A DNA stretch of 64,000 bases, from NCBI RefSeq assembly GCF_000802365.1, contig NZ_JSZE01000027.1:1-64000 (forward strand). The letters are read 5' to 3'. Position numbers and translations under genes: made by a program. This DNA is from Xanthomonas cannabis pv. cannabis. Its GTDB lineage: Bacteria; Pseudomonadota; Gammaproteobacteria; Xanthomonadales; Xanthomonadaceae. Below the pieces are notes generated by a model. That model saw only the letters and a list, made by a program, of their open reading frames with translations, searched no databases and was not told the DNA's origin. Position 1 is the stretch's first letter; each line of letters opens with the position of its first letter. This document shows positions 1 to 10,974 of this stretch, in pieces.

Positions 1-47
1 GGCTCGGTGGGGCTGGCCAGAAAGGCGATGCGGGGTGGTGCGGTCAT
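1..47 (-). CDS. nadK: Probable NAD kinase, N-terminal 15 codons only (partial)
   Basis: Reading leftward from an ATG at 47, the frame encodes MTAPPRIAFLASPTE and then leaves the window. This resembles the N-terminus I recall for NAD(+) kinase of xanthomonads, the enzyme that phosphorylates NAD to NADP. Only 15 residues are visible and no catalytic motif (GGDG) can be checked, so the call rests on similarity of this short stretch. The gene would be read in the same direction as rlmL. Confidence 0.5.
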   Translation of the reverse strand, partial: MTAPPRIAFLASPTE

Positions 48-192
48 TGTCGACTCCAAAGCATGCGAATCAGCATACCGCAGCCCTGTGCTGGGCTTGT
101 TGCCACGCCCCCCTGCCCTCGCGTGCGTCGCCGCCGCTGCGCCTCTTGCCGCGGGCACCGCGCCCACCACCCACCACCCATCGCGGTACGCC

Positions 193-2457
<2,265 letters not shown>

Positions 2458-2493
2458 TTACCAGCCCGGCGGCCGGAGTGTCCGCCGCACGGT

Positions 2494-4107
2494 TCACCAC
2501 GGCGCCAGCCGCCACTGCGGCTGCGCGGTGTCCAGCCGCTGCTGCAGGCCCAGCCGCTGCAGGAAGGCGGCGTCGTGCGAGGCGACGATCAGCGCACCCT
2601 GGTGGCCGCACAGCAGCGCTTCGATCGCTTCCACCGAGGCCAGATCCAGGTGGTTGGTCGGCTCGTCCAGCAACAGCAGTTGCGCCGGCTGCGCCCGGTA
2701 CAGCGCACCGGCCAGCGCCGCCTTGAGCCGCTGGCCGCCGCTGAGCTGGCCGCTGGGCAGGTCGGCACGCGCCTGGTCCAGCCCCAGCAGCGCCAGGCGC
2801 AGCCGCTGTGCGTGGGCCGGCGCGCCCGGGTCTGCATCGCACAGTTGCGCTGCGGCCGAGCGCGCCGGGTCCAGCAGCGCCAGGTCCTGATCCAGATAGG
2901 CCACCGGCACATGCACCTGGCAGTGCCCCGCACTTGGTTGCAGGCGCCCTGCCAGCAGTTGCAGCAACGCGGACTTGCCGCTGCCATTGGGGCCGACCAG
3001 ACCGATCCGCGGCTGCCCCTGCAGCAGCAGGTTCACCCGCCGCCCGCCCAGCCGCCCGCCAGCCAGTTCCACCTGCCGCAGCGTGGCCAGACGCCGCGAT
3101 GCGCCGGCGGGTGCGCCCGGCGCCAGCACGGCGATCGCGCGATCTGCCTCCACCTGCGCTGCGGCCTGCACCACCGCTTCGCTCAGCCGCAGCTGTTCGG
3201 CCCGACGTTGCTGCTGCAGCCGCCCCGCGCTGACTTCGCTGCGTTGCTTCTGCCTGCCCAGCAGGATCGGCGCTTGATTGGCCTGCCCCGCAGCGCGCGC
3301 ACCGCGTGCCTGGCGTTGCTGTTGACGCTGCAACTGCTCGCGCAGTGCCTGCTCGCCGCGTACGCGCGCATGTTTGCGTTGGGCCAGCAGATCGGCGGCC
3401 GCCTGTTGTTCGATGGCGCGCTGCTGCGCATAGAACGCGTAATTGCCACCGTAGCTGCGCAGTCCCTGCGCGGACAATTCAACAATGCGCTGCATTGCAT
3501 CGAGCAGGCCGCGGTCGTGGCTGATCACCAGCAAGCCCCCGCGCCACGCCAGCAACTGATCCATCAGCCGCTGGCGTTGCGGGCCATCCAGGTGATTGCT
3601 GGGCTCGTCCAGGATCATAAAATCCGGCCTGGTCACAAACGCACCGGCGAGCGCCACGCGCATCGCTTCGCCGCCGCTCAGGTGCGCGGCCGGCGCACGC
3701 GGATCGCGCCCACCCAGGCCCTGCCGCTCGAGCTCTTCGGCAAATTGCGCATGGGCGGTCCAGCGCTCGCCGACGCGTTCGAAATCAGCCGGCGCAATGC
3801 TGCCAGCGGCGATGCGGTCCAGCGCATCCAGCAGCGGCGCAGCGCCGGCCAGGTCGGCAATGGTCTGGCCCGGCGCAACGCTCACCCGCTGCGGCAGGTA
3901 ATGCACGCGACCGCTGCGCACGCAACGCCCGGCGCTGGGCATCAGCTCACCGGCCAGCAGCCGCGCCAGCACGCTCTTGCCCACGCCATTGCGCCCGACC
4001 AGGCCGGTGGCGCGTTGGTCGATGTGGATATTCAGATCGGAAAACAGCGGGCTGGCATCGGGCAGCACATACGCAACGCCTTCCAGCGTCAGCGACGGAC
4101 AGGTCAT
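2494..4107 (-). CDS. ABC-F family ATPase (duplicated ABC domains, no membrane segment)
   Basis: Two nucleotide-binding domains lie in one soluble chain of 537 residues. The first has Walker A GRNGVGKS and signature LSGGEAMR, followed by LDEPSNHLD. The second has Walker A GPNGSGKS, signature LSGGQRLK and LDEPTNHLD. The linker between them is rich in Arg and Gln, like the ABC-F interdomain helix that reaches into the ribosome. The family comprises translation factors (EttA, Uup, YheS) and antibiotic-resistance proteins. The N-terminal sequence MTCPSLTLEGVAYVLPD and the short length suggest a lineage-specific branch, not EttA itself. I chose the ATG at 4107 because an open extension to 4146 has no family-like sequence. 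Substrate or target unknown. Confidence 0.88.
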   Translation of the reverse strand: MTCPSLTLEGVAYVLPDASPLFSDLNIHIDQRATGLVGRNGVGKSVLARLLAGELMPSAGRCVRSGRVHYLPQRVSVAPGQTIADLAGAAPLLDALDRIAAGSIAPADFERVGERWTAHAQFAEELERQGLGGRDPRAPAAHLSGGEAMRVALAGAFVTRPDFMILDEPSNHLDGPQRQRLMDQLLAWRGGLLVISHDRGLLDAMQRIVELSAQGLRSYGGNYAFYAQQRAIEQQAAADLLAQRKHARVRGEQALREQLQRQQQRQARGARAAGQANQAPILLGRQKQRSEVSAGRLQQQRRAEQLRLSEAVVQAAAQVEADRAIAVLAPGAPAGASRRLATLRQVELAGGRLGGRRVNLLLQGQPRIGLVGPNGSGKSALLQLLAGRLQPSAGHCQVHVPVAYLDQDLALLDPARSAAAQLCDADPGAPAHAQRLRLALLGLDQARADLPSGQLSGGQRLKAALAGALYRAQPAQLLLLDEPTNHLDLASVEAIEALLCGHQGALIVASHDAAFLQRLGLQQRLDTAQPQWRLAPW

Positions 4108-4293
4108 ACAGGTCTCCATTGCATGCCAGCACATGCGCCGATCCAAGCGGACCAGCAGCAGGTAAGGCCGTCATCACGACGGCGGCATCAATGGCGCATT
4201 GGACTGGTCCTCAACGGGTTACGTGCAACCAGTCTAACCTGCAGCTCCAGCGGCGATACACGGGCGGCAGACCCGTGCCCATGCAGCCGGCGC

Positions 4294-4800
4294 TCAGCCC
4301 AGCCCGAAGGCCGGGTGGTAGGCGACATCGGCCAGCGGCAGCAGACGGTCGCCGAAGGCCAGCGCCTGCAGTTCCGATGCGGACACACCGGGCAACACCA
4401 GCCCGGGTTCGACCGCAAAGCCCAACCGCTTGAAGAACGCCGGCTCGCCCAGCGCCAGGCAACCGGCCGCACCAAGCTCGCGCAGGCTGGCGAGCGCCGC
4501 CTGCACCAGCCGCGTGCCCACGCCCTGCCGCTGATGCCCGGGACCCACGGCCAGCGGCCCCAGCGCGAACCAGCCGGGCGAATCGTCCGACAGCGACACC
4601 GGCGACACCGCCAGGTGCCCCACTACATAGCCGTCATGGTCGGCCACCAGCGACAACGCCAGCGCGCCGTCCTCGCGCAGTGCAGCGATCACATGCTGTT
4701 CGTCGTGGCGGCTGTGCTCGTCGCGCATGAATGCCACCATCGTCAGGATCTCGATGGCCGCCGCATCGCCCTCGGACGCTTCACGGATCAGAATGCTCAT
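4294..4800 (-). CDS. GNAT-family N-acetyltransferase (YhbS-like)
   Basis: A 168-residue single-domain acetyltransferase. After an N-terminal MSILIREASEGDAAAIE strand-helix, the sequence FALGPLAVGPGHQRQGVG contains the acetyl-CoA pyrophosphate-binding R/Q-x-x-G-x-G signature. A following GEPAFFKRLGF stretch is common to YhbS-type enzymes. The acceptor substrate cannot be deduced. The start at 4800 matches the family N-terminus; an upstream extension to 4890 is not family-like. The next gene upstream, a hydrolase, ends 40 bp away on the same strand, so they may be co-transcribed. Confidence 0.85.
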   Translation of the reverse strand: MSILIREASEGDAAAIEILTMVAFMRDEHSRHDEQHVIAALREDGALALSLVADHDGYVVGHLAVSPVSLSDDSPGWFALGPLAVGPGHQRQGVGTRLVQAALASLRELGAAGCLALGEPAFFKRLGFAVEPGLVLPGVSASELQALAFGDRLLPLADVAYHPAFGLG

Positions 4801-4840
4801 TGCCCGGCTCGCCGGCGACGCAGGTGCCCGAGATGGCGCA

Positions 4841-5368
4841 TCACAGGCTCTGCAGCAGTTCGGCAAACGCGCGTGCCGACGCGTCGACATGCGATGCCAG
4901 GCGATGTCCGTCGTCGACCAGCAACAGCCGCGCGGCGCGTGCCTGTGCCCAGGCGATCACCTCGGCGGCGGGAATCAGTTCATCGTGCCAGGCATGCACG
5001 ATCGAAATCGGAACCGCCGCCGCATCCAGCGCCGGCAACGGCCCCATTCTGGTCGGCGGCACCATCAGGAACAGCGCACGCGTGGGCACCTGCAGCGAGA
5101 CCTGCGCGGCGATATACGACCCCAGGCTGGACCCCGCCAGCACCACCGGGCCCTTGTCGGCCGCAGCACGCGCGATGTCCAGCAACCGTTGCAGACGCCC
5201 GCGCACATCGCCCAGCTGGCCCAGATCGCGGCGCGCATCCAGATCGGTGAAGTCCGGCCGCTCGTGGGTCCATCCGAGACGTTCGGCCACCTTGGCCAAC
5301 GCGGTGACCTTCAAGGCATCGGGACCGCTCTCGAACCCATGCGCGAGGATGCAGTGCCCGCGGCTCAT
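4841..5368 (-). CDS. YqiA/YcfP-like alpha/beta-fold hydrolase
   Basis: A 175-residue small esterase-like protein. CILAHGFESGP near the N-terminus is the oxyanion-side motif of the YqiA/YcfP group, and GSSLGSY is the nucleophile elbow with the catalytic serine. An HDELIP segment in the C-terminal part fits the catalytic aspartate region, with a final DDGHRL histidine. Its ATG overlaps the TGA of the upstream MOSC gene by 4 bp (ATGA), so the two are translationally coupled. Substrate is unknown. YqiA-type proteins cleave short acyl esters in vitro, but that is family knowledge, not shown here. Confidence 0.82.
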   Translation of the reverse strand: MSRGHCILAHGFESGPDALKVTALAKVAERLGWTHERPDFTDLDARRDLGQLGDVRGRLQRLLDIARAAADKGPVVLAGSSLGSYIAAQVSLQVPTRALFLMVPPTRMGPLPALDAAAVPISIVHAWHDELIPAAEVIAWAQARAARLLLVDDGHRLASHVDASARAFAELLQSL

Positions 5369-5856
5369 AGCGCCTGCACCGTATCGCCGATGCGCAGCAC
5401 GCCGCCGCGCAGGATGCGGGCGCACAAGCCGCCATGTCCGCGCATCGCGTTGTAGCCGCCAGCACCCAGTGCGTCTTCCATGCGCGAGCACGGGTCGCAG
5501 GGATCGGTGCCCTCCAGCTCGACCTCGCCGATGCAAAAGCGCCGCCCTTTCAACGCGATCAGCGGGATGCCGGACACCACCAGATTGCGTCGCAGCGTGG
5601 CCGGTGCGATCTGCGCGTGGCCTGCCAGCGCCGCAATCACCGGCAGGTGCTCGGCCTGGATCAGGGTCACGCCCCGCTTGCCGCTGCCGCCCTTGTAGCG
5701 GTCGCCCACCAAGCCAATACCGGTAGTGGCCTGCGCGGCGTCCACCTCCAGCATGTCCACATCACGCGCAGGACGCACGCCGATCCAGGTCACCTGACCG
5801 GTCTGCGGCAGCGTCGCCATCAATTTGCCCAGGGGGCTGTCGGGATTCAAGGCCAT
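5365..5856 (-). CDS. MOSC domain-containing protein
   Basis: A 163-residue protein consisting of one MOSC (molybdenum cofactor sulfurase C-terminal) domain. The segment MEDALGAGGYNAMRGHGGLC contains the conserved cysteine and glycine-rich core, and an upstream DPCDPCSRME stretch supplies further conserved cysteines. MOSC proteins bind or transfer sulfur to molybdenum cofactor or reduce N-hydroxylated compounds (YiiM type). Which of these applies cannot be told. It starts 23 bp from the divergently oriented amidase gene and overlaps the downstream hydrolase gene by 4 bp. Confidence 0.85.
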   Translation of the reverse strand: MALNPDSPLGKLMATLPQTGQVTWIGVRPARDVDMLEVDAAQATTGIGLVGDRYKGGSGKRGVTLIQAEHLPVIAALAGHAQIAPATLRRNLVVSGIPLIALKGRRFCIGEVELEGTDPCDPCSRMEDALGAGGYNAMRGHGGLCARILRGGVLRIGDTVQAL

Positions 5857-5879
5857 CGTCGAATGCTAGCATTCGCCAC

Positions 5880-6455
5880 ATGTCCGATGCCGTCCTGCCG
5901 TCGCCGCCGATCACCTACGCGCCGTTGCCCTACGAATCGCGACTGGCGCGGCGCCCGCTCGGGCACATCGACATGGTGGTCATCCACTGCACCGAACTGC
6001 CGGACATGGCGATGGCGCGCGACTACGGCGAGCGCGTGCTCTACGACAGCGGCACCGGCAACAGCGGGCATTACTACATCGACCGCAACGGCAGCATCCA
6101 GCAGTACGTCGCGCTGGAGCGCGTCGCCCATCATGTGCGCGGCCACAACCCGCACACACTTGGCATCGAACTGGTCAACCGCGGCCGCTATCCGCACTGG
6201 CTCGACTCGCGCCATCAACTGATGAGCGAGGCGTACCCGGAGCCACAGATCGGCGCACTCATCACCTTGCTGCAGTGGCTGCAGCAGCAGCTACCATCGG
6301 TGCGCCGGATCGCCGGACATCAGGAGCTCGATACCACGCAGGAAGCGGCCAGTGACGACCCGTCCCGCAAGATCCAGCGCAAGCTCGACCCCGGCCCGTT
6401 GTTTCCGTGGTCACGCATCCATGCAGCCGTTGGCTGGTCGCACAGCCTGCGTTGA
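5880..6455 (+). CDS. N-acetylmuramoyl-L-alanine amidase, AmpD/Amidase_2 type
   Basis: This 191-residue protein is a single Amidase_2 domain. The pattern VVIHCTE (His36, first zinc ligand), a central VAHHVRGHNPHTLGIELVN block and AGHQELDTTQ near the C-terminus match the zinc-dependent peptidoglycan amidases that cut between MurNAc and L-Ala. No signal peptide is apparent, so a cytoplasmic AmpD-like role in muropeptide recycling is more likely than a secreted lysin, though the substrate (anhydro-muropeptide or intact murein) is not determined. It is transcribed divergently from the MOSC gene, with start codons 23 bp apart. Confidence 0.88.
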   Translation: MSDAVLPSPPITYAPLPYESRLARRPLGHIDMVVIHCTELPDMAMARDYGERVLYDSGTGNSGHYYIDRNGSIQQYVALERVAHHVRGHNPHTLGIELVNRGRYPHWLDSRHQLMSEAYPEPQIGALITLLQWLQQQLPSVRRIAGHQELDTTQEAASDDPSRKIQRKLDPGPLFPWSRIHAAVGWSHSLR

Positions 6456-6493
6456 CCGCACGCCCTGCGCTGGAGCAACGCCTCAGCGGCGCC

Positions 6494-7447
6494 TCACGGC
6501 TCCGGAGCACGATAGGTTTTTTCGCCCGCATCGACGGCCACGGCGAGCCGGTTTTCCGGCGGCGCGATCGGGCAGACCACATGCGGCGTCACCGCGCAGG
6601 GCGGGTTTTCCGCGAGATTGAAATCCAGCAACACATGGCCATCGCGCGGCAGCGCGGTGAACAGATAGCGCGCGCCGCCGTAGCTCTCCTTGCCGCTGGT
6701 GCGATCGGCAAACAGGAAAAACAGCCCACTGCCGTCCTCCTGCGCGATCGGCTGCAGGCGATAGGTCTGCCCATTGCGCTCGAACACCGCCTCGCCCGGC
6801 ACGTCCACCGTCAGTGGCGTTCCGATCGAGGTCAGCAAGGTCACGGTCCGCGGCGTGGCATACGGCTGCCAGCGCGCCTGAACACGCCAGTGCGGATCGA
6901 TCGGAAAATAGTCGAAGCCCTGGAACCGGGCCAATACGGGCGCCGCCGGGTCGCGAAACCGCCAGCCGAACAACGCGCCGGTCTGCACCAGGTAGAACTG
7001 CCGGTTGTCCACGTCCAGGCGGTCGCCGGGCTGATCGACGCGCTCCGGCTCCAGGCTGACTTCATCGACCGGCCGACCGTGCAGTTTCACGCCTGCGCCG
7101 GCGGCTGCCTTGAAGCGCACGTGGCCGGAGGCGTCCAGGCTCAGCTGGCCCAGGTGCGCAGGACCGGCCGGCAACACCAGGTCGCTGCGCGGATCGCTGC
7201 CCACCTGGTACCGGCCCGCGCGGACGCGGCCGGAGCCTGTGTAGCTCAGCCAACCATCCGGCGCCCGTAACCGTGCCAGCCGCTGCGCACGTGCCTGCTC
7301 CAGAGCGACCTGATAGACCTGCTGCCCGTCGTCCTCGTCACGGCTGGCGCCCCGCACACCGTTGGTGTCGGCAGTCGAACCCGCCGAGCACGCCGTCATC
7401 GACATCACTGCGACGCACAAGGCGCCGGCCTGCAATTGCACCCGCAT
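6494..7447 (-). CDS. DUF1684 family lipoprotein
   Basis: A 317-residue protein whose C-terminal two thirds is a DUF1684 domain. Diagnostic stretches are GRPVDEVSLEPER, the KESYGGARYL segment and DFNLAENPPCAVTPH near the end. Starting at the ATG at 7447, the N-terminus has a hydrophobic segment ending in MTACSAG, a plausible lipobox, so it is probably an outer-membrane or periplasmic lipoprotein. An in-frame open extension to 7630 lacks signal-like sequence and overlaps the neighbour, so I rejected it. The biochemical function of DUF1684 is not established. It ends 38 bp from the convergent amidase gene. Confidence 0.85.
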   Translation of the reverse strand: MRVQLQAGALCVAVMSMTACSAGSTADTNGVRGASRDEDDGQQVYQVALEQARAQRLARLRAPDGWLSYTGSGRVRAGRYQVGSDPRSDLVLPAGPAHLGQLSLDASGHVRFKAAAGAGVKLHGRPVDEVSLEPERVDQPGDRLDVDNRQFYLVQTGALFGWRFRDPAAPVLARFQGFDYFPIDPHWRVQARWQPYATPRTVTLLTSIGTPLTVDVPGEAVFERNGQTYRLQPIAQEDGSGLFFLFADRTSGKESYGGARYLFTALPRDGHVLLDFNLAENPPCAVTPHVVCPIAPPENRLAVAVDAGEKTYRAPEP

Positions 7448-7535
7448 GTCGCCACCCAACTCTGCAAGAAACTGCGCTCCGCGCAGCGAGCCTGCGTCCC
7501 CACAGACCACCATTCCTACAGTCATTGTGCATGCA

Positions 7536-8408
7536 TCAGGCAGCGGTCGCGACCGGACGCGAGCGATCCTGCAGCCAACCGCTCCAGGAACCGGCGTACA
7601 CCCGCGCACCGGGCAGCCCGGCCACTTCAAGCGCCAGCAGCAGGTGGCAGGCCGTCACGCCGGAGCCGCACATCACTACCGCCTGCTCGGGCCGGTACGC
7701 GCCCAGCAGCGCAGACAGTTCCGCATGCAGTTCCTCGGCCGGCTTGAAGCGGCCATCGCGCAGGCTCAGCCCCAACGGACGACTCATCGCGCCCGGCACG
7801 TGGCCGGCCACCGGATCGATCGGCTCCAGCTCGCCGCGAAAGCGCTCGCCCGCGCGTGCGTCCAGCAGCCATCCCGGCGCCTGCCCCAGCCGCGCCAGGA
7901 TGTGCTCGGCGTCGACCACGGCAGCGCTGTCGAAGCTACCCGGGTACGCAGGCCTCTCGTGCAGCTCCGGCTGCTCGCCGGTTTCCGGCAAACCGGCAGC
8001 GCGCCACGCAGCCAGCCCGCCATCGAGCACCGCCACGCGCCGATGCCCCATCAGGCGCAGCATCCACCACGCGCGCGCGGCCGCCATGCTGCCGTCGCCC
8101 GCGTCGTAAACCACCACCTGACTCGCCGGATCGATCCCCCACCCGCCCAGACGGCGGGCGAAATCGGCGGCATGCGGCAACGGATGCCGCCCCTGACCGG
8201 GACGCGACAGGTCGGCCAGGTCGTGGTCCAGATCGGCATGAAATGCGCCGGCCAAATGCCCTTGCGCATACGCCTTGCGTGCGGCCTGCGGGTCCGGGGC
8301 AGTCGGTGGCGCGGCGCGCGCATCCAGCACGCGCACCTGCGGGTGCGCCAACGTGCCCGCCAGCGTGCTGACGTCCACCAAAGTGGTCCAGTTCGGATCG
8401 ACACTCAT
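7536..8408 (-). CDS. sseA: 3-mercaptopyruvate/thiosulfate sulfurtransferase (two rhodanese domains)
   Basis: A 290-residue tandem rhodanese. The inactive N-terminal domain contains VLDARAA and GHLAGAFHADLDHDLAD. The catalytic C-terminal domain has GHVPGAMSRP and the active loop CGSGVTA, with Cys247 as sulfur acceptor. That CG[S/T]GVTA loop is characteristic of mercaptopyruvate sulfurtransferases; thiosulfate rhodaneses have CRxGxT. It would transfer sulfane sulfur from 3-mercaptopyruvate to thiols or cyanide in the cytoplasm. Its ATG overlaps the stop of the upstream NUDIX gene (ATGA at 8405-8408), so the two are coupled. Confidence 0.9.
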   Translation of the reverse strand: MSVDPNWTTLVDVSTLAGTLAHPQVRVLDARAAPPTAPDPQAARKAYAQGHLAGAFHADLDHDLADLSRPGQGRHPLPHAADFARRLGGWGIDPASQVVVYDAGDGSMAAARAWWMLRLMGHRRVAVLDGGLAAWRAAGLPETGEQPELHERPAYPGSFDSAAVVDAEHILARLGQAPGWLLDARAGERFRGELEPIDPVAGHVPGAMSRPLGLSLRDGRFKPAEELHAELSALLGAYRPEQAVVMCGSGVTACHLLLALEVAGLPGARVYAGSWSGWLQDRSRPVATAA

Positions 8409-9202
8409 GCAACCTGCTCCAGGCGACGACGAAGATTGAGAAGAATGGCCGCGGTCGCGCCCCAGATGCGCTGCCCGGGCCAGTCGTATTCGAGCACGCG
8501 GCGTGGGCGCCCGCGAAATTCCAGTTCCACGCTGCGCAGATTGTCCGGGTCCATCAGGTAGGCCAGCGGCACTTCGAAGACCTCGGCCACCTCATCCGGC
8601 TGCGGCACCGCGACGAAGGCCGGATCGACCACTGCCACCACCGGCGTCACCCGGAATCCGCTTACGGTCAGGAATGGGTCCAGATAGCCCAGCGCGTGCA
8701 CCTGCTGCGTACCGAGGGCGATTTCCTCGCAACTTTCGCGTAATGCGGCCGCGGCGGCGTCGACGTCGGACGGCTCCATCCGCCCCCCCGGGAAGCTGAC
8801 CTGCCCGGCATGGTGGCGCAGGCTGTCGGTGCGCCGGGTCAGCAGCACCGTCGTGCCCTGCGCGCGTGGCACCAGGCCGCACAGCACCGCCGCTTCGGCA
8901 GACGCGCCTCCCTCGCTCAGATCGATCAGTTCGGCATGGTTCCAGCCCGGCCCGGCAGGCGCGGTATCCAGCGGGTACAGCGCGCGGCGCAGCTGCGCGT
9001 ACTCGGGCAATGCGGCAACCAGGCCCCGTGCCGGCAAGACTGTGTGCAACAACTCCTGGCGTTCGACGTCACTCATGCTCATCCAGCGTGCGATTTCATC
9101 CAGGCTGCGCAGGCAGCCGACACAGTGCGATTGCGCGTCCAACGAACATACACCGATACATGGACTGGGCAGAGACCCGGCGGCCGCGTCGGTGGCGCTC
9201 AT
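8405..9202 (-). CDS. DUF1289 - NUDIX (CoA pyrophosphatase-like) fusion protein
   Basis: A 265-residue two-domain protein. Residues 10-60 form a DUF1289 module with Cys15, Cys19, Cys27 and Cys30 in the order PCIGVC...CVGC, followed by the expected EIARW. Residues 110-250 are a NUDIX hydrolase of the CoA pyrophosphatase type: GQVSFPGGRMEP precedes the helix with ALRESCEEIAL, which supplies the metal-binding glutamates. NUDIX enzymes of this type cleave CoA or its derivatives. The cysteine cluster may bind metal. I chose the ATG at 9202 because a longer open frame to 9397 has shadow-like composition. It overlaps the sulfurtransferase gene by 4 bp. Confidence 0.88.
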   Translation of the reverse strand: MSATDAAAGSLPSPCIGVCSLDAQSHCVGCLRSLDEIARWMSMSDVERQELLHTVLPARGLVAALPEYAQLRRALYPLDTAPAGPGWNHAELIDLSEGGASAEAAVLCGLVPRAQGTTVLLTRRTDSLRHHAGQVSFPGGRMEPSDVDAAAAALRESCEEIALGTQQVHALGYLDPFLTVSGFRVTPVVAVVDPAFVAVPQPDEVAEVFEVPLAYLMDPDNLRSVELEFRGRPRRVLEYDWPGQRIWGATAAILLNLRRRLEQVA

Positions 9203-9265
9203 CGCTTGCTGCTGCAGACGCGGTGTGGGACGTTCATCGATCTCTTCAGGCACCTTGGCCGGGCC

Positions 9266-9301
9266 AAAAACGACAACGCCGGCCTGATGGCCGGCGTTGT
9301 C
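9266..9301 (-). terminator. Intrinsic terminator of the FKBP gene
   Basis: A 13-bp perfect inverted repeat (GACAACGCCGGCC, TGAT loop, complementary arm) spans 9272-9301. On the minus strand it is followed by GTTTTTGG. It starts 20 bp after the stop of the FKBP gene at 9321, as expected for Rho-independent termination before the NUDIX gene. Confidence 0.85.
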
Positions 9302-9320
9302 AGTGCAACAGCAACCGCAG

Positions 9321-10022
9321 TTACTTGACGCTGACCAGCTTGATCTCGAACTGCACGGCCACGTTCGGCGGGAACGGCGTGCGCGGATCGGCGCCATAGG
9401 CCTGCTCCGGAGGCAACGTCACTTCCCACTTCGAGCCGGACGGCATCTGCAGCAGCGTTTCGCGCATGGCCTTCATTTCGACTTCGCTGACCTTGATGGC
9501 CGGGATCTGCTGCGCCGGGCGCGCCTTCTCGCGGTCGCCGAAAGGATACGGACCGGCCACTTCCAGCTGCACAGTGCTGGCCTGGGTCGGCTTGGCACCC
9601 TTGCCTGCTTCGATCACGCGGTACTGCACGCCGCTCGGCAGCGTCTGTACGCCAGCGGCGCTCTTGTTCTTGGCCAGGAACGCATCGCTCTTGGTCTTGT
9701 TGGCGGCAGCGGCCTTGTCGTACTCGGCCTTGGCCTGCTGTGCACGGCCCTGCTCACGCTTCTGGAACGCTTCGACAGCCGGCTTCAGCTGGTCGGCGGT
9801 GATCGCCGGCTGCTTCTTGGCATAGGCGTCCTGCAGACCCTTTACCACCGAGTTGATGTCGAGCTGCTCGCCGCGACCGGTGAGCTCGGCAAGGTTATTG
9901 CCGTAGTCGTAACCGAAGTAATAGCTCAACTTGCCCTTTTCGGACGTCGTGTCCTGGGCCAGTGCATTGCCCGTCAGGGCCAGGGCCGCCACAGCGACCG
10001 CGATAGAACGCAACTTCATCAA
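9321..10022 (-). CDS. FKBP-type peptidyl-prolyl cis-trans isomerase, exported
   Basis: A 233-residue FkpA/Mip-like foldase. Residues 1-23 form a signal peptide with an AlaLeuAla-type cleavage site. Residues 25-110 are the helical FKBP_N dimerisation region (KLSYYFGYDYGNNLAEL, then an EAFQKREQGRAQQAK helix). Residues 125-230 are the FKBP domain, but compared with FkpA the central catalytic strand region (usual YxGxLxDGxxFDSS) is replaced by STVQLEVAGPYPFGDREKA, so isomerase activity may be weak or altered. The end FPPNVAVQFEIKLVSV is typical. It probably acts as a periplasmic chaperone. ATG codons at 10022 and 10019 are equally possible. Confidence 0.85.
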   Translation of the reverse strand: MMKLRSIAVAVAALALTGNALAQDTTSEKGKLSYYFGYDYGNNLAELTGRGEQLDINSVVKGLQDAYAKKQPAITADQLKPAVEAFQKREQGRAQQAKAEYDKAAAANKTKSDAFLAKNKSAAGVQTLPSGVQYRVIEAGKGAKPTQASTVQLEVAGPYPFGDREKARPAQQIPAIKVSEVEMKAMRETLLQMPSGSKWEVTLPPEQAYGADPRTPFPPNVAVQFEIKLVSVK

Positions 10023-10183
10023 ACAATTCTCCAGGGTGGTGGCACAGGACGGGTCTGCCGCCTGAGATGACGCGCTAGGATAGCGGCCGCGATACCGAAC
10101 CGCTACTTATCACGAAAGCTAGGACCAGCAAGGCTTTCGGAAGTTCCGCATTTACTATTTTTTTACGTTCTCAAGGGTTTTCG

Positions 10184-10966
10184 ATGTCCAGCCACGTCAT
10201 TTTGATCGCCGATCACGCCAATGTCCGGACCATTACAGTCAATCGCCCGGACAAGCTGAACGCCCTGAACCGCGACACCATGCTGGCACTGGATCAGGCC
10301 TTCGCCGACGCCGCGAGCGCCGACGATGTGCGCGTGGTGATCCTCACCGGTGCCGGTCCCAAGTCGTTCGTGGCCGGCGCGGACATCGCCGAGATGAGTG
10401 AGCTGTCGGCCATGGAAGGCCGTGCGTTTTCGCTGGTCGGGCAGCAGTTGATGCGCCGCATCGAACGCATGCCCAAGCCGGTGATCGCCATGGTCAACGG
10501 GTTTGCGCTCGGCGGCGGCCTGGAGCTGGCCATGGCCTGCCACCTGCGCATTGCCGCAGCGACCGCACGGCTCGGGCAACCGGAAATCAATCTCGGCCTG
10601 ATCCCCGGCTTCGGCGGCACTCAGCGCCTGCTGCGCCTGACCGGACGCGCTGCAGCGCTGGAGCTGTGCCTGCTCGGCCAGCCGATCGATGCGGCGCGTG
10701 CGCTGCAACTCGGGCTGGTCAACCGGGTGGTCGAGCCGGACGCCTTGCAGGACGAAACCCTGGCACTGGCGCAGCGGCTGGCCACCGCCGCACCGCTGGC
10801 ATTGCGCGGCATCCTGGACGCGGTTGTGTTCGGCGGAGAATGCGGGATGGAAGAAGGCCTGCAACTGGAAACCGCGCAATTTGCGCTGTTGTTTGCCAGC
10901 GAGGACATGCGCGAAGGGACCCGCGCCTTTCTCGACAAGCGCGCTGCCCATTTCCTCAATCGCTGA
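10184..10966 (+). CDS. Enoyl-CoA hydratase/isomerase family protein
   Basis: A 260-residue crotonase. The oxyanion-hole motif is FVAGADIAEM and the second half-site is NGFALGGGLELAMACHLRIA. The following PEINLGLIPGFGGTQRL holds the position of the catalytic glutamate of true hydratases. It would hydrate trans-2-enoyl-CoA in fatty-acid or amino-acid degradation. It is transcribed divergently from the FKBP gene across a 161-bp spacer, and is followed after 8 bp by a small ORF and then nth, suggesting one transcript. Confidence 0.9.
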   Translation: MSSHVILIADHANVRTITVNRPDKLNALNRDTMLALDQAFADAASADDVRVVILTGAGPKSFVAGADIAEMSELSAMEGRAFSLVGQQLMRRIERMPKPVIAMVNGFALGGGLELAMACHLRIAAATARLGQPEINLGLIPGFGGTQRLLRLTGRAAALELCLLGQPIDAARALQLGLVNRVVEPDALQDETLALAQRLATAAPLALRGILDAVVFGGECGMEEGLQLETAQFALLFASEDMREGTRAFLDKRAAHFLNR

Positions 10967-10974
10967 GCTTGGCC

